Positions 60,801-64,000 of a stretch of 64,000 nucleotides of DNA are shown one piece after another. How positions within the stretch are numbered: the first letter of the stretch is position 1; each line of letters starts with the position of its first letter. This stretch comes from Mucilaginibacter sp. (GTDB lineage: Bacteria; Bacteroidota; Bacteroidia; Sphingobacteriales; Sphingobacteriaceae): positions 1 to 64,000 of the forward strand of contig NZ_JANYGH010000059.1 of NCBI RefSeq assembly GCF_025362475.1. The letters are read 5' to 3'. A model generated the notes under the pieces. It was not told the origin of the DNA. It made no database searches and saw only the letters and a list, made by a program, of their open reading frames with translations. Position numbers and translations under genes: made by a program.

Positions 60801-61475
60801 TTATAAAAGATTTTCCAGCGATACGGTGGCCTCGGCATTTGTTAAAGTTAATGCAGGGGCGGAAGCATCAATGGAATATAGCTTGCAATTAAAAGTGAGT
60901 TTAATTTTTAGCGTTGCACCAGAGCCCAATGTGGCCGGCACCGGGGTTACCGATATAATGTTTGCGCTGCTACCTGTTTGTGTCCCTGTAGCGCTTGTAT
61001 AAAAGTTTCCCTGGCTGTCTGTATAGCTAATGTTGATGAACTTAGCATCAATGGCATTATGATCTGTTCCGAAGGCTAATACACCTGTTTTGATAAAGGC
61101 GTTAAAAATAGCTTTTTTATCATCGGTTGGTAAAACGTGATAGGTTCCAAATTCAACACCTATTTGCGGGTTAAGTGTTTGCGCCTGGGATATCAGGGCA
61201 GAAAGACTACCGGTGATGTCGCCCGCGTTATTTGAAGTTGCCGCAGCCGAGCCAATAACCCAGCCTTTAACGCCATCGGTTGTTTGCCAGGCCAAAGCCT
61301 GGCCATTTAAAGTGCCTTTAAAATAATATTCGCCGGTAATTGTAGTTGGATCGGTTCCCGGGTTTGTGCCGGTTGCTGTCGCGCCGGGTGGCAAAACATC
61401 GCCCTCCAGCTTACAACTGCTAACCACAGCCATTAAAAACAGGAAAGTAAAAACTTTAAGGTACCAATCTCTCAT
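60801..61475 (-). CDS. lipoprotein, unknown function
   Basis: The 224-aa protein has lipobox VVSSC (Cys near 21), then a Gly/Thr/Pro-rich linker (GATATGTNPGTDPTTITG). A domain starting GEYYFKGTLNGQALAWQTTD follows, which is a start seen in many Bacteroidota lipoproteins of unknown function. The ending SPALTLTNAEATVSLENLL-type strands suggest a beta-sandwich. Converges with the methyltransferase gene. Confidence 0.78.
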   Translation of the reverse strand: MRDWYLKVFTFLFLMAVVSSCKLEGDVLPPGATATGTNPGTDPTTITGEYYFKGTLNGQALAWQTTDGVKGWVIGSAAATSNNAGDITGSLSALISQAQTLNPQIGVEFGTYHVLPTDDKKAIFNAFIKTGVLAFGTDHNAIDAKFINISYTDSQGNFYTSATGTQTGSSANIISVTPVPATLGSGATLKIKLTFNCKLYSIDASAPALTLTNAEATVSLENLL

Positions 61476-61636
61476 ACAAACCTGTTTTTATTTTTAAGCA
61501 CTTATACGTGTACCTAATATATAATAGTTTCGCGGTATTTTAAATATTTAAAACTATTTGTTACAATAATTGTATACTCCGCGGTAACAAAAGGACGCAT
61601 ACCGGGGAGTTGACATGTGAATTTTCTATTTTCTTG

Positions 61637-61669
61637 TTTGTTGCCTGCAGCATCTTCTATCTATATTTG
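61637..61669 (+). promoter_or_regulatory. promoter of the phosphodiesterase gene
   Basis: TTTG (61637-61640), 21 nt, TATATTTG (61662-61669). The start codon is 5 nt past the -7 box, so the mRNA is probably leaderless or nearly so. Confidence 0.72.
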
Positions 61670-61674
61670 CGTCC

Positions 61675-62169
61675 ATGACCCATATTGGCCTTATATCTGA
61701 TACCCATAGTTTCCTGGATGATGCCGTTTTTAAACACTTTGAAAACTGTAATGAAATTTGGCATGCCGGTGATTTTGGCACCCTTGAGCTGGCAGATAAA
61801 CTGGCTGCCTTTAAACCGCTGAAAGGTGTTTACGGCAATATAGATGGTAAAGATATCAGAACGGTTTATCCCGAAAACCTGCGTTTTAACTGCGAGGGGG
61901 TAGATGTTTGGATAACGCACATTGGCGGTTATCCCGGCAGGTACAGCCAGGCTATTAAGCATGAGATATACAGTAATCCGCCAAAGTTATTTATCTGTGG
62001 ACATTCACATATCCTCAAGGTGATGAATGATAAAAAGTTAGGCTGCCTGCACCTTAACCCCGGCGCTGCCGGCAAGCAAGGCTGGCACAAAGTACGTACC
62101 CTGATGCGCTTTACTATTGATGGCGATAAAATTCAGGACCTGCAGGTTATTGAACTGGCCGGAAGGTAA
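61675..62169 (+). CDS. YfcE/MJ0936-type metallophosphoesterase
   Basis: The 164-aa calcineurin-like phosphodiesterase has its metal ligands in the usual order: ISDTHS near residue 8, HAGDFG near 36, GNIDG near 60, WITHIGG near 82 and CGHSHI near 106, with the end HLNPGAAG. Members of this family cleave phosphodiester model substrates; the natural substrate is often unknown. ATG start, single gene, converging with rnhA. Confidence 0.93.
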   Translation: MTHIGLISDTHSFLDDAVFKHFENCNEIWHAGDFGTLELADKLAAFKPLKGVYGNIDGKDIRTVYPENLRFNCEGVDVWITHIGGYPGRYSQAIKHEIYSNPPKLFICGHSHILKVMNDKKLGCLHLNPGAAGKQGWHKVRTLMRFTIDGDKIQDLQVIELAGR

Positions 62170-62206
62170 GTGCGGGTTTGTTAATAACAATTTAACTGTC
62201 AAAGCG

Positions 62207-62674
62207 CTATAGTAAACCAGCCTTTGCGTTTTCTACCTCAAAAACCGAATCGATAAGCAGTGGAGTTTGTTTGCCGGCAGCAACAGCCAGCTGGTCGCAA
62301 CGTTCATTTTCGGGGTGCCCGTTATGACCGCGTACCCAGGTGAATTTAACCTGGTGTGGTTTGCTCGCCTCTAAATAGCGCATCCAGAGGTCTTTGTTTT
62401 TTTTACCGGCAAAGCCCTTGGCAACCCATCCATTCACCCATCTTTTTTCGATAGAATCGATGACGTATTTAGAATCAGAAAAGATCATTACCTGGTTAGG
62501 ACTTTTTATAGATTCCAGGCCCTTTATAACAGCCAGCAGTTCCATCCGGTTATTGGTAGTTTTGCGAAATCCTTCGGATAGCTCCTTATAATGCTTACCC
62601 GAACGCAATATCACCCCATACCCCCCCGGACCCGGATTACCACTTGATGCACCGTCTGTATAAATCTCAATCAT
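62207..62674 (-). CDS. rnhA: ribonuclease HI
   Basis: The 155-aa enzyme cuts RNA in RNA-DNA hybrids. The four catalytic acids are present: Asp in IYTDGASSGNPGPGGYG, Glu in NRMELLAVIKGLE, Asp in FSDSKYVIDSI and Asp in NERCDQLAVAAG. The basic handle (KRWVNGWVAKGFAGKKNKDLW) is intact. The standard length ends with an added tail of about 10 residues. A consensus promoter box ends 4 nt before the ATG. Confidence 0.97.
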   Translation of the reverse strand: MIEIYTDGASSGNPGPGGYGVILRSGKHYKELSEGFRKTTNNRMELLAVIKGLESIKSPNQVMIFSDSKYVIDSIEKRWVNGWVAKGFAGKKNKDLWMRYLEASKPHQVKFTWVRGHNGHPENERCDQLAVAAGKQTPLLIDSVFEVENAKAGLL

Positions 62675-62678
62675 AGGG

Positions 62679-62709
62679 CAAATATAGTAAAGCCCCTTAA
62701 TCCGCTAAA
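62679..62709 (-). promoter_or_regulatory. rnhA promoter, nearly abutting the start codon
   Basis: On the minus strand TTTA (62709-62706), 19 nt, TATATTTG (62686-62679), then CCCT and the ATG. Confidence 0.72.
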
Positions 62710-62751
62710 GTGAGAATACGAATTTAAATGCCTGATCAAAGAACTCCCCCT

Positions 62752-64000
62752 TCAGGGGGCTGGGGGGCTCACTTTTTTTATCTTCAACCTCAGGGAGTTA
62801 CCTATAACCACAACATCCGAGAATGCCATGGCAAAAGCGCCAACCATAGGGTTTAAAAAGCCAAAGGCAGCAACAGGGATAGCTATAATGTTATAAGCAA
62901 AGGCCCAGAAAAGGTTTTGCTTAATGGTGAGTAATGTATGTTTACTGATCTGTAAAAACTTAATAACAGAAAGCAGATCGGTATTAAGCAATACCACATT
63001 GGCAGATTGAATGGCCACCTGGCTGGCATCGTTCATGGATACACCTACATCAGCTTTGGTAAGGGCAGGGGCATCGTTGATACCATCGCCTATCATAATG
63101 GTTTTGCCTTTTTGTTTGTAGATATCAATAACCTGGAGCTTTTCGTCGGGCAGTTTTTCGGCGTGTACCTCGGTGATTCCAATCTGGCTGGCTACCTTCA
63201 GGCAGCGGGTTTTCTTGTCGCCGCTTAAAAGGATAGGAATGATGCCCATCTTTTTAAGTTTGATAATCATAGACGCGGTTTCGGGCCTAAGTTCATCGTC
63301 AATTGCTATCTGCGCCAGCAGCTTTTGATTTTTATACAGTGAAAGGTTAAAATGGTCCTGGGCGTTTTGTTTGGCTGTACCTAAAAAGTAGTGGTTACCC
63401 TCTACATCTTCGGCGCGCATACCCAGGCCTTTTTCTTCTTTAGCCGTTTTGAGGATCACCTTTTGCTGAGGTAGCTTTTTCAGCCCCTCCACTAAGGATT
63501 TGGCAATGGGGTGGTTTGATCGTTCTTCGATTGCAGTAACAATACCCCTGATGAGCTCTATATTGATGCCCGGTTCAACTTTGATCTCATCTATACTAAA
63601 CTTACCGGTGGTAAGCGTTCCGGTTTTATCAAATACCACATATTTGGTGTGGGCTACCGCTTCAATGATATCGCCACCTTTAATGAGTATTCCATTTTTG
63701 GCAGCACGACCTAAACCAACCATCACAGCGGTTGGGGTGGCCAAACCCATGGCGCAGGGGCAGGATATTACCAGCACTGCAATAGCATTCATAAGCGATT
63801 TTTGCATGCCCGCACCACCTGCAAAATAGGTAATGATGAAAGTAACAAGAGCTATCAATAACACTGCAGGAACAAATATGGAGGCTACCTTATCACCCAG
63901 CTTTTGTACCGGAGGTTTAGCAGCCTGGGCTTTTTTCATCAGATTAATGATCTGTGATAGGATGGTATTTGAACCAACCTTAGTGGCCAGCATATGAAAA
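62752..64000 (-). CDS. copper/heavy-metal P-type ATPase (P1B), C-terminal part, cut by window edge
   Basis: At least 413 aa of a CopA-like metal pump. The visible part has the translocation motif SCPCAMG (Cys-Pro-Cys), the phosphorylation site FDKTGTLT, SNHPIAKS (the His-Pro of the nucleotide domain), and GDGINDAPAL, followed by two final membrane helices. The CPC motif and the ending fit Cu(I)/Ag(I) exporters. The frame stays open across the right edge (upstream residues Phe-His before the first Met seen), so the start and the N-terminal metal-binding domains lie outside the window. A short GC-rich hairpin (62739-62768 region) overlaps its 3' end. Confidence 0.95.
   Translation of the reverse strand, partial: FHMLATKVGSNTILSQIINLMKKAQAAKPPVQKLGDKVASIFVPAVLLIALVTFIITYFAGGAGMQKSLMNAIAVLVISCPCAMGLATPTAVMVGLGRAAKNGILIKGGDIIEAVAHTKYVVFDKTGTLTTGKFSIDEIKVEPGINIELIRGIVTAIEERSNHPIAKSLVEGLKKLPQQKVILKTAKEEKGLGMRAEDVEGNHYFLGTAKQNAQDHFNLSLYKNQKLLAQIAIDDELRPETASMIIKLKKMGIIPILLSGDKKTRCLKVASQIGITEVHAEKLPDEKLQVIDIYKQKGKTIMIGDGINDAPALTKADVGVSMNDASQVAIQSANVVLLNTDLLSVIKFLQISKHTLLTIKQNLFWAFAYNIIAIPVAAFGFLNPMVGAFAMAFSDVVVIGNSLRLKIKKVSPPAP

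Overview
The window looks like chromosomal DNA from a member of the Bacteroidota, most likely family Sphingobacteriaceae (Mucilaginibacter or Pedobacter-like). The reasons are: a short primary sigma factor (286 aa) without the N-terminal extension; promoters that fit TTTG-N19-21-TAnnTTTG; no obvious Shine-Dalgarno sequences; type III glutamine synthetase; an Oar-type TonB-dependent receptor; three TonB proteins; DUF3857/transglutaminase proteins; and many small lipoproteins. No rRNA, tRNA, transposase, phage gene or CRISPR array was recognised.

Layout. 0.3-9.2 kb: smc, a small lipoprotein, a PhzF-family protein, a two-gene unit (retropepsin-like protease plus a protein with four glycogen-binding-like modules) and a minimal ABC unit. 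9.8-21.9 kb: rpoD, a DUF2975/HTH pair, an MBL-fold hydrolase, lpdA, a large TonB-dependent receptor, purM, a ClC channel with CBS domains and a small membrane protein. 22-30.2 kb: a nitrogen-assimilation region with glnN (GSIII), two unlike ammonium transporters, a BBP2-type porin and a DUF4468-like protein. 31-34.1 kb: three tandem tonB paralogues, each with its own promoter and terminator. 34.1-37.9 kb: two acetyltransferases, small lipoproteins and a cold-shock protein. 38-46.7 kb: secreted or envelope proteins ending in a translationally coupled trio (a giant TPR/YwqK-repeat protein followed by two DUF3857-transglutaminase proteins, the second lacking the catalytic Cys). 47-50.6 kb: a UPF0175/PIN pair, purL and a YaeR-type metalloprotein, bracketed by inverted copies of a ~130-bp repeat. 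51.1-55.3 kb: an NAD-salvage locus (nrtR, nadM-Nudix, nadV, prs) with two near-perfect operator palindromes lying on the promoter; prs carries a frameshift. 55.4-60.0 kb: an array of six small secreted or membrane-anchored orphan genes, with a copy of the same ~50-85-bp imperfect palindrome in every gap. 60-64 kb: trmN6-like methyltransferase, a lipoprotein, a YfcE-like phosphodiesterase, rnhA and the C-terminal part of a copper-type P-ATPase cut by the window edge.

How the genes work together. glnN, two Amts and a porin would bring in and assimilate ammonium. NadV (nicotinamide to NMN, using PRPP from Prs) and NadM (NMN to NAD) form a salvage operon that NrtR probably represses. The TonB proteins would energise outer-membrane receptors such as the one at 14.8 kb. 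The features most worth a second look are the repeat-partitioned orphan-gene array (55.4-60.0 kb), the twin NrtR-type operators, the prs frameshift, the active/dead transglutaminase pair and the tonB triplication. Intergenic space also holds several families of long hairpin repeats (REP/MITE-like).
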